A DNA stretch of 43,092 nt from Caldilineaceae bacterium (GTDB lineage Bacteria > Chloroflexota > Anaerolineae > Caldilineales > Caldilineaceae): the NCBI GenBank assembly GCA_020845455.1, contig JADLFO010000124.1, forward strand, positions 1 through 43,092, given 5' to 3'. Below, piece after piece: positions 42,958 through 43,092 of this stretch (position 1 is the first letter of the stretch; every line of letters begins with the position of its first letter). The notes beneath the pieces were generated by a model. It was not told where the DNA came from and did not search any database. It worked only from the letters and a program-made list of their open reading frames with translations. The position numbers and the translations under genes were made by a program.

Positions 42958-43092
42958 TCAGCGTTTGGGGATCACCGGCGGTTGGGGGGCCAGCCCCATC
43001 TCCTGGAGCAGCCCGACGAGGCCGAAGTTGGCGGCCAGCGCGATCAGCGCCGGGGCCAACAGCACCAGCGGCAAGGTAATGGCTGTGCTGAC
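42958..43092 (-). CDS. C-terminal end of a membrane protein, cut by the window
   Basis: The last 44 residues of a minus-strand gene: a hydrophobic helix (ITLPLVLLAPALIALAANFG) followed by a short polar tail ending IPKR and TGA (42960-42958). The rest lies outside the window, so no family can be named. It is 41 bases upstream of the MazG-like gene on the same strand and might share its transcript. Confidence 0.6.
   Translation of the reverse strand, partial: VSTAITLPLVLLAPALIALAANFGLVGLLQEMGLAPQPPVIPKR

Overview
The window is high-GC bacterial chromosome. It most resembles a member of the Chloroflexota, probably Caldilineae/Anaerolineae-like. This is inferred from Pro/Thr-rich linkers in exported proteins, a CIRCE-controlled groESL operon, sigma-70 style promoters and large secreted proteins with no obvious enterobacterial or firmicute counterparts. 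No marker gene fixes the taxonomy. Genes are dense, in short operons on both strands. No CRISPR array, rRNA, integrase or intact insertion sequence was seen.

Layout. 1-4769 (+): 6-phosphofructokinase with an inserted Lys-rich segment, a BtaA-type betaine-lipid enzyme, a polytopic phytol/dolichol-kinase-like protein and a GNAT acetyltransferase. 5022-7842 (-): mutM, a two-membrane-segment anti-sigma-like protein and an ECF sigma factor. 7857-7994: a strong promoter and tRNA-Leu(CAA). 8373-12584 (+): an SH3b lipoprotein and a membrane protein with four tandem cyclic-nucleotide-binding-like domains, both ending in related extracytoplasmic domains. This pair is the best candidate for an undescribed signalling system. 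12769-17683 (-): a caspase-like predicted peptidase, a small ferredoxin-like-fold candidate, a PucC/BCH-family MFS protein, an AI-2E-type permease fused to a HAD phosphatase, and signal peptidase I. 17885-21061 (+): a large exported GH3-like protein that has lost the expected catalytic residues.

21062-22883 looks like an eroded accessory patch. It lies on the 3' side of tRNA-Arg(CCG) and holds an hsdM fragment with an internal stop, a zinc-ribbon/coiled-coil membrane protein and an unusual AT-richer hypothetical gene. 22968-29016 (+): a TPR membrane protein expected to be leaderless, a DASS-type transporter, a small Rossmann-like protein, a STAND NTPase with TPRs and a small hypothetical. 29029-31401: groES-groEL with promoter, perfect CIRCE and terminator. 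31596-33893 (+): ExoD-like protein, HD-domain protein and an aminoglycoside 6-adenylyltransferase-like protein. 34009-35980 (+): SDR dehydrogenase and a galactonate-dehydratase-like enolase-superfamily enzyme, probably for sugar-acid catabolism. 36042-37433 (-): a short Hsp70 (YegD-like). 37683-42572 (+): FkbM methyltransferase, a conserved hypothetical, a CDP-alcohol phosphotransferase, an LPG-synthase-TM/flippase-like protein and a secreted hypothetical, plausibly an envelope-lipid cluster. 42578-43092 (-): a MazG-like pyrophosphohydrolase and the end of a membrane protein.

A recurring intergenic element runs through the window. It is inverted G-rich/C-rich arms built from variants of GGCAGTAGGCAGTGGG. 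It sits against gene ends and in four cases contributes the TAG stop codon and last residues of the adjacent protein.
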